A stretch of DNA of 64,000 bases from Sphingobacterium sp. N143 (GTDB lineage Bacteria > Bacteroidota > Bacteroidia > Sphingobacteriales > Sphingobacteriaceae): positions 1-64,000 of the forward strand of contig NZ_JACAIS010000008.1 of the NCBI RefSeq assembly GCF_030325625.1, given 5' to 3'. Numbering within the stretch: position 1 is the first letter of the stretch; each line of letters begins with the position of its first letter. The notes under the pieces were generated by a model. The model had not been told where the DNA came from. It saw only the letters and a program-made list of their open reading frames with translations, and ran no database searches. Positions 53,557 to 63,000 of the stretch are shown one piece after another. A program made the translations under genes and the position numbers.

Positions 53557-53829
53557 AATATTGTTGTTTAATGATATCTTAATATATGGGAATGCAGTTA
53601 CTACCATAGCCCGAAAATGAGCTATAATAGTTGACATATTAGTGTCTTTTGTAGTGGAACAGTGGTTAAAATGAGATGGTTTTAGAGAACGATCAAAGCC
53701 GTACTTCTTCTCTTTTTAACGTATTTAATCCTAAAACGATTATGAAGGAATCTTGGTTCATCAATAGATTATATAACGCTGAGGACTACGAAATATAATT
53801 TTCTCAGTTCTTGGATTGATTTTTATGTT

Positions 53830-55194
53830 ATGATACGTGATGGCAACAATAAGAGTTTTTGGCAGAGTACCGAAAAAATAGAGGACTTTGGAACTGATTT
53901 TAAAGAATTGACATTCCATACTATTGTGGTAGGTGCGGGAATTACTGGTGTAACTTTAGCAAAAGAGTTACAGAATAGAGGAATCAGTTGCTTGCTTATA
54001 GACAAAAAGAATCCAGGTTTCGGAACGACAGGAGGGACAACTGCACACATCAATAATTTTTATGATACATCCTATGACGAGATCATCGCTAATTTTGGAA
54101 ATGATGCAGGTAGAGAGCTCGTGGTAGGCACACATAAGACATTGGATTATATAGTGCAAAATATACGCAAATATGCCGTAGCATGTGAATTTGATACCTG
54201 TGATTTTTTCCTTTTCAGTACGAATGGAAAGCAAACTAAGAAACTTGATGAAATATATCGGGCACACAAACAACTTGGGATAAAGACAGTGGAGGATAGT
54301 AGTATTCCTTTCGACTTGTCCTTTGAAAAGGTGATAAAAATTGAAGCGCAGGGGCAGTTTCATCCAATTAAATATATAAATGGTTTATTGCAAGCTTATA
54401 AAATTGAGGGCGGAGCATTTTTGTTAAATCAGGCAATTGAATCGTTTAACAACGATGGTGAAAACATCACAATAAAGACCAGTGATGCTCGTATCTTTAC
54501 AGCTAAAAATCTTGTCTGGGCAACTCATGTTCCTCCTGGAAAGAATAGATTTAATCTTTTGCTAACTGCTTACAGAAGCTATGTAATGGTTTTTAAGCTT
54601 ACAGATCCACCGACTGCACTTGCTCAGGCAGCCGATTTATACGATCCTTATCATTATTTTAGATATCATGTATCGTCGAATGGAAACTACCTGATAGCCG
54701 GGGGATTTGACCACAAGACAGGGGTGGGCGAGAATAGCGAGAAGTGTTTTACAGAGTTGGATAATTACGTTAGACGATATTTGGGCTTTAGTGATTTTGT
54801 TGCGAAATGGTCATCCCAATATTATGTTTCTGCAGATGGACTACCTTATATAGGTCGTATGCCAAGTGAAAAGAATATCTATGTATCCACAGGCTATGGA
54901 GGAAATGGAATGACTTTTGGCACGATGGCATCATTAGTGATTCCTGACCTGCTGGAAGGAAAAGAAAATGAACTCTCCAAAATGTTGTCACCCGGACGAA
55001 TTAAACCTATTGCAAGTGTCAAAAGTGTGCTTTCGGTGGGAATAAATGCTTCGAAGCATTTAATTAAAGATAAATTGAAGGCGAAACAAGTTGAAATATT
55101 TGATACTATCCCCTTGAATGAGGGCAGGATTGTGACATTTGAGAACAAAAACCTTGCTGTATTTCGTGACAAGGATGGGGGGGGCGCGCATTGA
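53830..55194 (+). CDS. FAD-dependent oxidoreductase (DadA/DAO type), C-terminal Rieske domain lost by frameshift
   Basis: A 454-residue flavoenzyme. The FAD-binding start is HTIVVGAGITGVTLAKELQ (about residue 31), followed by GGTTAHINNFYD, and the late FAD motif GLPYIGRMPSEKNIYVSTGYGGNGMTFG (key part GYGGNGMTFG). The frame stops after DKDGGGAH. Immediately downstream, in another frame, sits a complete Rieske domain. In this family the flavoenzyme and Rieske domain form one chain, so the break is a one-base change at the G8 tract 55177-55184; nine G's would give a 505-residue protein ending at 55346. Confidence 0.88.
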   Translation: MIRDGNNKSFWQSTEKIEDFGTDFKELTFHTIVVGAGITGVTLAKELQNRGISCLLIDKKNPGFGTTGGTTAHINNFYDTSYDEIIANFGNDAGRELVVGTHKTLDYIVQNIRKYAVACEFDTCDFFLFSTNGKQTKKLDEIYRAHKQLGIKTVEDSSIPFDLSFEKVIKIEAQGQFHPIKYINGLLQAYKIEGGAFLLNQAIESFNNDGENITIKTSDARIFTAKNLVWATHVPPGKNRFNLLLTAYRSYVMVFKLTDPPTALAQAADLYDPYHYFRYHVSSNGNYLIAGGFDHKTGVGENSEKCFTELDNYVRRYLGFSDFVAKWSSQYYVSADGLPYIGRMPSEKNIYVSTGYGGNGMTFGTMASLVIPDLLEGKENELSKMLSPGRIKPIASVKSVLSVGINASKHLIKDKLKAKQVEIFDTIPLNEGRIVTFENKNLAVFRDKDGGGAH

Positions 55195-55346
55195 ATGCTA
55201 GCTGTACCCATATGGGCTGTACTGTAACATGGAATCCATCCGAGCAAAGTTGGGATTGTCCCTGTCATGGCTCTCGATTTGATATCGAAGGAAATGTGCT
55301 GAATGGTCCTGCGATAACTAATCTGAAAAGAGAGGAGTATTTTTAA
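55177..55346 (+). pseudogene. Detached Rieske domain of the FAD oxidoreductase (poly-G frameshift)
   Basis: Read one base shifted, the sequence after the G8 tract encodes RALNASCTHMGCTVTWN and SWDCPCHGSRFDIEGNVLNG, that is both Rieske cluster motifs CTHMGC and CPCHGSRF, and ends with KREEYF and TAA at 55344-55346. Without its own start it cannot be made unless the ribosome or the DNA shifts frame. Confidence 0.85.
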
Positions 55347-55364
55347 TTTAGAGGGCTAAGTTGT

Positions 55365-56231
55365 TTAATGCTGTAGCTGTGCCCTATATCTACTTGGAGT
55401 AATACCTTTTATTGATTTAAAGATTTTATTGAAGTTTGAAAGGCTGTTGAAACCACAGGTGTAGGCAATTGGAGTGATCTGCAGTTTGTTCTCTGCAATC
55501 AGCCGACAGGATTCGCTGATGCGCACCTCATTGACAAATTGGACAAAAGTCTTCTGGGTACGGGATTTGAAATAGCGACAAAAGGAGTGTTTGGACATGT
55601 TTGATAAAGCCGCCACATGATCTAATTGTATGTCTCTGCTATAATTATCGAAAACAAACTTAAATATTCGATCGATTTTATTGTTATCCGATGGGTTGTA
55701 ATGGTGGGTATAGCCGGCACTTGAAAGATAGTCAAATTCTTCAGAGCTAATCATGATCTCAATAATTTCAAAAAGTAAAATAGTTTTTTCAAAACCATAG
55801 TCTAGGCTAACAATCTGTTTTAATTTCTGTTTTAACTTTTGCTTAGTCGCCCCCTTGTAGAGGAGACCACGTCTAGAAGTATTAAGGAATGACTCAATTT
55901 TATGGGTTTTAAAAAACTTGCCCAAAACTTCAATGATCAATTTAGGTTCGATATATAGGGCCAGTGAACGAGATACTGTCGATGCATCTTCATACTGGAG
56001 ATTATTGTGCCATACATGGGGCAGGTTGGGACCAATAAATGTCAGTTCATCTGTGGTAAAACTATCTACGTCGTCGCCTATGATTCGCTTCCCCTTACCT
56101 TGTACAATATAAGTCATCTGACAGGCACTGTGAAAGTGAAATTCCGTCGAAAAAAAAGGTTGAGATATTGCGCGTGTTCCAAAAGTCGTAATCTCCGATC
56201 CCTCTAAAATTTTTGCAAAAATAGGTTTCAT
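55365..56231 (-). CDS. AraC-family regulator with cupin sensor domain
   Basis: A 288-residue regulator. The N-terminal cupin shows FHFHSACQMTYIVQGKGKRII and GPNLPHVWHN (about 30-80). The C-terminal AraC HTH pair includes DHVAALSNMSKHSFCRYFKS and ITPIAYTCGFNSLSNFNKIFK, ending KGITPSRYRAQLQ. It is divergent from the alpha-hydroxy-acid dehydrogenase gene at 56510 (278 bp between starts), its most likely target. Confidence 0.93.
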   Translation of the reverse strand: MKPIFAKILEGSEITTFGTRAISQPFFSTEFHFHSACQMTYIVQGKGKRIIGDDVDSFTTDELTFIGPNLPHVWHNNLQYEDASTVSRSLALYIEPKLIIEVLGKFFKTHKIESFLNTSRRGLLYKGATKQKLKQKLKQIVSLDYGFEKTILLFEIIEIMISSEEFDYLSSAGYTHHYNPSDNNKIDRIFKFVFDNYSRDIQLDHVAALSNMSKHSFCRYFKSRTQKTFVQFVNEVRISESCRLIAENKLQITPIAYTCGFNSLSNFNKIFKSIKGITPSRYRAQLQH

Positions 56232-56509
56232 GCAGTTAATTGGTATTACGTTTTAAACTGGTTTACAACTTGATTAATAGTGTCAAAGATGGGACAATAT
56301 AAATTATTTTGATTTAAAAACGAAAAATTGTCTTCGGTTGGTGTAATATGTCCATTTTTGAGAACATACGGGTATGGGTAAAGAAATGGGAAATGAACAT
56401 GAATGAATAGAATTGGAAGACAATCTCGGTGTTTTTTCAAATTATATAGTATATTTGGCGCGCAGTTAAACTTAAATTTAATCAACTGACATTATTTAAT
56501 ACATCAATC

Positions 56510-57676
56510 ATGAGCCAAAAGTTTGTGTACAATACACGATTTCCATCTGTAGAAGATTTAAGAAAGAAAGCGAAAAAAAGAATTCCCAAGTTTGCATTTG
56601 ACTATCTTGAAGGTGGTGCAAATGAGGAGCTGAACCTTGCCAGAAATGAAAATGATTTCGATAATATCCTGCTCAAACCTGAATATTTGAAAGCAAGTGA
56701 TGAAATTGATCTGTCTGTTGAACTTTTTGGCCGGCGATACAGTGCGCCATTTGGGGTTTCACCGATTGGGCTTCAGGGGCTGATGTGGCCTAATGCACCG
56801 GAAATTCTTGCTGAGGCAGCTGCGAAAAATGATATCCCTTATATCTTGAGTACAGTTTCAACAAGCAGTATCGAACGCATCGCTGAAGTATCTGGGGGCA
56901 AAGCTTGGTTTCAATTGTATCATCCTACAGAAGACAGACTACGTGATGATATCATCCGACGGCTGAAAGACGTAGAATGTCCCGTATTGGTAGTATTAGT
57001 CGATGTGCCGGCTTTCGGGTTGCGTTACCGAGAGATCAAAAGCGGGCTTTCTATGCCGCCAAAGATGAATATTGCAAATATTTTACAGACTTTCGCCTGT
57101 CCAACTTGGGGTATTGAGACCTTGCGGCATGGTATTCCTTCTTTTGCAACTTTAAAACCTTATATGGAAAAGGGACTAGACCTGGCGCAATTAGGACAAT
57201 TTATGAACAGAACTTTTACGGGTAAGGTGGATGTTGAAAAGATAAAAGCAATCCGAGACTTATGGCCAGGGCCGTTGGTGCTGAAAGGAATTGCTACAGA
57301 TGAAGATATGCAAGCCTCAATCGCTCTTGGTGTGGATGGTGTCATTGTTTCCAATCACGGAGGAAGACAATTAGATGCTAGTGAATCATCGATCAACTCA
57401 TTGATTCACCTTGCCAGGAATCCCGAATATAAACAGAAGATCAAGATCATGCTGGATGGCGGAATTCGCTCGGGAGTGGACCTTGCCAGGGCACATGCTG
57501 TTGGATCAGATTTTAACTTTATGGGAAGGCCTTTTATGTACGGTGTTGGTGCGTTAGGTAGTGAGGGTGGGGAGCACACCATTAATATGTTCAAGGCGCA
57601 TTTGTTTCAAGTGATGAAGCAGCTGAGCATCTCTAAAATTAATGCGTTTCCAAGCCGCCTGCAAGGCGTGTTGTAA
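56510..57676 (+). CDS. FMN-dependent alpha-hydroxy-acid dehydrogenase (lactate dehydrogenase-like)
   Basis: A 388-residue TIM-barrel enzyme of the family of L-lactate dehydrogenase LldD and glycolate oxidase. It has the start SVEDLRKKAKKRIPKFAFDYLEGGANEE (key part FDYLEGGANEE), FGVSPIGLQGL, the FMN and substrate block LVLKGIATDEDM, the catalytic His and Arg in VSNHGGRQLD and the phosphate site LDGGIRSGVDLARA. It oxidises a 2-hydroxy acid to a 2-oxo acid, passing electrons to the quinone pool or another acceptor. A hydroxy acid may be the ligand of the divergent AraC regulator. Confidence 0.93.
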   Translation: MSQKFVYNTRFPSVEDLRKKAKKRIPKFAFDYLEGGANEELNLARNENDFDNILLKPEYLKASDEIDLSVELFGRRYSAPFGVSPIGLQGLMWPNAPEILAEAAAKNDIPYILSTVSTSSIERIAEVSGGKAWFQLYHPTEDRLRDDIIRRLKDVECPVLVVLVDVPAFGLRYREIKSGLSMPPKMNIANILQTFACPTWGIETLRHGIPSFATLKPYMEKGLDLAQLGQFMNRTFTGKVDVEKIKAIRDLWPGPLVLKGIATDEDMQASIALGVDGVIVSNHGGRQLDASESSINSLIHLARNPEYKQKIKIMLDGGIRSGVDLARAHAVGSDFNFMGRPFMYGVGALGSEGGEHTINMFKAHLFQVMKQLSISKINAFPSRLQGVL

Positions 57677-57755
57677 ATTGTCTACATCAGACCTAAAACT
57701 ATAAAGTCCTTATAGGGACAGGGAATGGAATGTGTTTGGAAAATATTTATTAAGA

Positions 57756-57791
57756 GCTATTTCAGGTCAATTAGATTTTCCCTGAAATAGC
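57756..57791. terminator. Hairpin terminator between convergent genes
   Basis: Eleven-base perfect arms (GCTATTTCAGG and complement) with a 14-base loop, extended by AAG/CTT past one bulge. It lies between the dehydrogenase stop (57676) and the symporter stop (57887), so it can serve both. Confidence 0.75.
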
Positions 57792-57886
57792 CTTCTTAGT
57801 ATAATATGGTTTTTCTGTTTTTCTTCATGTGAATGGCTACTGTATTTATGGATATCAGGTTTCAAGCACATATCTGTTAAAAAACA

Positions 57887-59329
57887 TTATTGTTCTTGGT
57901 TCGATTTTTTTGACCATAATTCCATATGATGGAAATTGAATCGATCACTGTCGAAAACAGGGTCCTGTTTAGCTTTCTTTTGGTGACAATAATCATTGTA
58001 AAGGACAAGGACCTTCTTGTGGAGGAGGATAATAGCAATTAGATTTAACCAAGCCATCAGCCCAACTCCGATATCTCCCAGCGTCCAGGCAGATTTGGCC
58101 GTACTGATACAGCCTAGGTAAACTGAACCTAAGATAAGAATGCGGAGTATCCAGATGAGTAAGGTTCGTTGTGCTTTTTGGCTGACGAAACTAACGTTGG
58201 TTTCGGCAATGTAATAGTAAGCCATAATTGTAGTGAATGCAAAAAAGGTGAGTGCAAGTGCGACAAAACCAGCACCTAATGCCGGAAAATGATGTGATAC
58301 GGCCTGCTGTGTAAAAGCTGGTCCCATTTCAGTTGCGGGCAGGTTTTGGACAATAAAACCTCCACTGGGATTTTCAATATTATATTGCCCAGTAAAAAGA
58401 ATCATTAGTGCTGTTGCTGTACAGACAAACATGGTGTCAACATACACAGAAAATCCCTGAACAAGCCCCTGTTTGATGGGATGTGAAACTTCTGCTGCTG
58501 CCGCAGCATGTGGAGCAGTACCCTGTCCAGCCTCATTGCTATAGATACCCCGTTTTACTCCCCATGAAATCGCCATTCCTGCTACAGCACCAAAGGTTGA
58601 TTCAAGGTTAAATGCTGCTTTGAAAATAAGCGCAAAGACTGCCGGGATTTGTGTAAAGTTGAGTCCAATGATCACAAGAGCCATGAGGATATAGGCTCCA
58701 GCCATAAAAGGCACTACATATTCGGCAACGCGGCTTATACGCTTAACGCCACCAATGATAATTATGGCCAATAGCGCCATAAGAAACAGTCCAGTAATTA
58801 CAGGAGAAATATTGAAAGCTGATTTTACAGCAACACTGATACTATTGCTCTGTACACCAGGTAAAAGAAATCCTGTACTCACAATAGTTACAATCGCAAA
58901 GGTCCACGCAAAGATCTTTGAACGTAATCCCTTAAGTATGTAGAAGGCTGGTCCGCCGCGGTATTGTCCATCTTTGATTTCTTTATACATTTGTCCTAAT
59001 GTGGCCTCAACCACAGCAGAAGCACTGCCTAAAAAAGCGATGATCCACATCCAAAAAACGGCGCCAGGGCCACCCATGGCAATAGCTGTTGCCACACCTG
59101 CAATGTTACCAGTACCAACTCTACCTGAAATCGCTAATGAAAATGCCTGAAAAGATGATATGCCTTTCTCTGAACTGTCACCGTGAAAAAGTAAACGTAG
59201 CATCTCTCGAATCTGTGTTAGCTGTGGGAACCTAAAACGGATCGTAAAATATATTCCAGTGAGTAAGCAAAGGTAAACCAGCGCATCGCTCCAGACGATA
59301 GCATAAATGTTGTCTATAAAATTATCCAT
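57887..59329 (-). CDS. Alanine/glycine:cation symporter (AGCS family)
   Basis: A 480-residue transporter with about 11 membrane helices. The family signature is at about 65-80 (SGRVGTGNIAGVATAI). Other marks are GGPAFYILKGLRS, the GMAISWGVKRGIYSNEAGQGTAPHAAAA block (key part GVKRGIYSNEAGQGTAPH) and a C-terminal conserved NLIAIILL helix. It should bring in small neutral amino acids with sodium or protons. The C-terminal 40 residues are soluble. Confidence 0.94.
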   Translation of the reverse strand: MDNFIDNIYAIVWSDALVYLCLLTGIYFTIRFRFPQLTQIREMLRLLFHGDSSEKGISSFQAFSLAISGRVGTGNIAGVATAIAMGGPGAVFWMWIIAFLGSASAVVEATLGQMYKEIKDGQYRGGPAFYILKGLRSKIFAWTFAIVTIVSTGFLLPGVQSNSISVAVKSAFNISPVITGLFLMALLAIIIIGGVKRISRVAEYVVPFMAGAYILMALVIIGLNFTQIPAVFALIFKAAFNLESTFGAVAGMAISWGVKRGIYSNEAGQGTAPHAAAAAEVSHPIKQGLVQGFSVYVDTMFVCTATALMILFTGQYNIENPSGGFIVQNLPATEMGPAFTQQAVSHHFPALGAGFVALALTFFAFTTIMAYYYIAETNVSFVSQKAQRTLLIWILRILILGSVYLGCISTAKSAWTLGDIGVGLMAWLNLIAIILLHKKVLVLYNDYCHQKKAKQDPVFDSDRFNFHHMELWSKKSNQEQ

Positions 59330-59504
59330 ATATCATAATTAAGATTCGAGGGTTCGCTAAAATAGATAAATCCTGTGGAATATACTGAATTATCTTATTG
59401 ATTATTTTGATAAATGCAGTAAGAGCTATCTTTTCTTTCTATACTTTTTCGACTTAAATATGACTAAACAGTAAATTTTTGAAATATTTTTTTACATTTG
59501 TATC

Positions 59505-59834
59505 ATGCGTTTTGCGGTGTATATTCTGGTTGTTTATATTCTGGGGCTCTCCTTTGTCCCATGTAGTGATTCCAATAATCACTGCGAGGAAACAGCTATG
59601 GAGATACATTTGAACCAAGCTCATAATCATGATGATGACTCGACTGATGCCTGCTCGATCTTCTGTTACTGCAATTGTTGCAGTGGCAACGTAACAGCTC
59701 CTGGCTATCAGTTACCAGAGATTGTTGGTATTCCGATTTCCATTTATTTTGATCGCCGCATGCCATTATTGAATAGTCCCATCATTTCCAGTTACTTTGG
59801 AAACATTTGGCAACCGCCCAAGATTAATGCTTAA
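59505..59834 (+). CDS. Small Cys/His-rich secreted protein (DUF6660-like)
   Basis: A 109-residue protein with a signal peptide (YILVVYILGLSFVPC). The mature part has two metal-binding-looking clusters: CSDSNNHCEE and HNHDDDSTDACSIFCYCNCC. The C-terminus is a hydrophobic/Pro mix. Members called DUF6660 are found before CusA/CzcA efflux genes in Bacteroidota; the name is from memory. It lies 180 bp before the efflux pump gene and probably belongs to the same metal-response unit. Confidence 0.8.
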   Translation: MRFAVYILVVYILGLSFVPCSDSNNHCEETAMEIHLNQAHNHDDDSTDACSIFCYCNCCSGNVTAPGYQLPEIVGIPISIYFDRRMPLLNSPIISSYFGNIWQPPKINA

Positions 59835-60014
59835 TTTTTAATTTTTTTTCGCTGTATCACGTTATCAAGAAAATCGTACTTCCAGTTAGGAACTGTCTTT
59901 TTTCTTTGGTATGATCCAGTGGATATTTTAGCAACCTCTACCTGATTCGCAGGTTTGTTGCAAAAAAATGAGATTTTTTACAGCTCAATTATTTAAGTAT
60001 TAACCAAGTATATT

Positions 60015-63000
60015 GTGTTAGATCATATAATTAAATTTAGCATTAAGAACAAGATCATTATTGGTTTAATGACATTGTTACTTATCATATGGGGGAGCTG
60101 GAGTGCGACAAAGCTGCCTATAGATGCTGTCCCTGATATTACCAATAACCAAGTACAGATTTTCACTGCCTGTCCAACATTGGCAGGGCAGGAAGTCGAA
60201 CAGCTGGTTACTTTTCCTATTGAACAAAGTATTGCCACAGTTCCTAGAATTGAAGAAATAAGAAGTATTTCACGTTTTGGCCTTTCGGTGATCACAGTTG
60301 TATTTGAAGAGGAAGTTGACATCTACTTCGCACGGCAGTTGATAGGCGAACGCTTAAAAGAAGCCGTGGACCAGATACCACAGGGTATTGGGGCACCGGA
60401 ACTGGCTCCTGTAAGTACTGGACTGGGAGAAGTATATCAATATATTATTCACCCGAAGAAAGGGAGTGAAAATAAATACAATGCCAAAGACCTCCGAACG
60501 ATGCAAGACTGGATTGTTGCGCGCCAGCTTTATGGTACGCCAGGGATTGCAGAAGTCAATAGCTTCGGCGGAGAGCTTAAACAATATGAAGTAGCTGTTG
60601 ATCCTGATAGACTTAAAGCAATGAGTGTCACTATTCCGGATATTTTTACAGCATTAGAAAAAAACAATCAAAATACTGGAGGTGCTTATATCGACAAAAA
60701 GCCCAACGCTTATTTTATCCGTGGTATTGGCCTAGCAACCTCCTTGGAGGATGTTAGAAATATTGCCATTAAAAAATCAGGTTCGATACCTGTATTTGTT
60801 AAGGATGTGGCAGATGTGCGTTTTGGTCATGCAGTACGCTATGGGGCTTTGACCTATAACGGCCAGGTAGATGCCGTGGGTGGAGTGGTCATGATGTTGA
60901 AAGGTGAGAATAGTAATGATGTCGTAAACAGTGTGAAGGAGAAGTTGCCAACGATACAAAAATCTTTACCAGAAGATGTGGTGATAGAACCTTACTTAGA
61001 CCGAACAGATCTAGTTGGTCGGGCCATAGGAACAGTGGAAAAAAACTTGATCGAGGGAGCCCTAATTGTGATCTTTGTGTTGGTATTGTTTCTTGGAAAC
61101 CTTCGCGCTGGACTTATTGTAGCCTCAGCCATTCCATTGGCTCTGCTCTTTGCTTTGGGGTTAATGAATGTTTTTGGAGTGAGTGCCAACCTGATGAGCC
61201 TGGGAGCGATTGACTTTGGCCTTATTGTAGATGGAGCTGTCATTGTAGTGGAAGCCACACTCCATCACTTGGGGTTACGGAAATCTACTGAAAAGCTAAC
61301 ACAGTCCCAGATGGACCAAGAGGTTTTCGAGTCGGCTTCAAAGATCCGGACCAGTGCTGCCTTTGGTGAGATTATTATTCTAATCGTTTATATTCCCATC
61401 CTGACACTGGTAGGTGTGGAAGGAAAGATGTTCCGTCCGATGGCGCAGACAGTCGGTTTTGCTATTTTTGGTGCATTGATTCTTTCGCTGACTTACATTC
61501 CGATGATGTGTGCACTGTTTCTACCAAAAAAACTTAGTGAAAAGAAAACGTTCAGTGATAGGCTGATTGAGAAATTACAACATATCTATGCACCTTTGCT
61601 TCAAAAAGCAATCCGTTTCAAATATGTTATTGTCAGTCTCACGATTGCAATTTTTGCACTTTCGGTATTCTTTTTCAAAAACATGGGTGGTGAGTTTATT
61701 CCACAGCTGCAGGAGGGAGATTACGCTTTCCACTGTATTCTGCCACCAGGCAGTTCCCTGTCACAGAGTATCGAAACTTCTATGCAAGCCTCCCGTATTA
61801 TCAAAGAATTTGAAGAAGTCAAGATGGTAGTTGGTAAAACAGGGGCAGCAGAAGTCCCTACAGATCCTATGCCACCAGAGGCAACGGATATCATGGTGGT
61901 ACTTAAGCCACAAAGTGAATGGAAGTCAAGAAGAACTTACGATGAGTTGGGGGCCGCTATTCTGGAAAAATTGGAGGTAATCCCGGGGGTGTTCTTTGAA
62001 AAAAATCAACCAATACAAATGCGATTCAATGAGTTGATGACGGGTATCAGGCAGGACGTCGCAGTTAAGATCTTTGGCGAAAATATAGATTCACTGGCTG
62101 TATATGCTAATGAGGTTGCGGCACAGATTCAAGCCGTTAAAGGAACCACAGCTCCACAAGTTGAAAGGGTTTCTGGCCTCCCACAGATCAATATTGTATA
62201 TGACCGGACTCGGATTGCTAATTATGGATTGACCATACAAGATGTCAATGATGTAGTCAGTACCGCATTTGCGGGTAAAAGTACCGGACAGATCTATGAG
62301 AATGAACGTCGTTTCGATTTGGTGGTACGGCTTGATACAACACACAGAAATAGCATTGATGATGTTCGCAGCCTTATGATACCGACTGATACAGGCATTC
62401 AGATCCCGCTATCTCAGGTCGCAGTTATTGATTATAAGCTCGGCCCTGCACAGATCAGCCGAGAGGCTGGAAAACGTCGGATTGTGATTGGCTTTAATGT
62501 AGCTGGAAGAGACGTGGAAAGCGTCGTCAAAGATATTCAGCAACAGCTTACGACCAAGGTGAAATTACCTGCTGGATACTATTTTACTTATGGTGGACAG
62601 TTTGAAAACCTCCAGCAGGCAAGTGCGCGACTTATGATCGCAGTACCGGTTTCCTTATTGCTTATTTTTATGCTATTGTACTTTACCTTCCATTCGTTTA
62701 AACAGGCCACATTGATATTTACAGCGATTCCTATGAGTGCAATTGGCGGGGTGTTTGCGCTTATGCTACGAGGGATGCCTTTCAGTATCAGTGCCGGGAT
62801 TGGTTTTATCGCCTTGTTTGGGGTAGCCGTGCTGAATGGTATTGTGTTAATTGGGACGTTTAACCAATTGAAGAAAGAGGGAATGGAGGATATCTTTCAG
62901 CGGGTTAAAGAAGGGACACTGACCCGGCTGCGGCCCGTATTGATGACTGCTACAGTGGCTTCGCTTGGCTTCCTGCCGATGGCCATCAGTACAAGTGCTG

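Noticed and set aside
59478..59500. Bacteroidota-type promoter TTTG ... TACATTTG before the Cys/His-rich gene
   Set aside because: The spacing between boxes is only about 11 bases and the implied start of transcription would fall inside the start codon.
61567..61830. 87-codon + strand frame inside the efflux pump
   Set aside because: Out of frame with the clear RND coding sequence that spans it.
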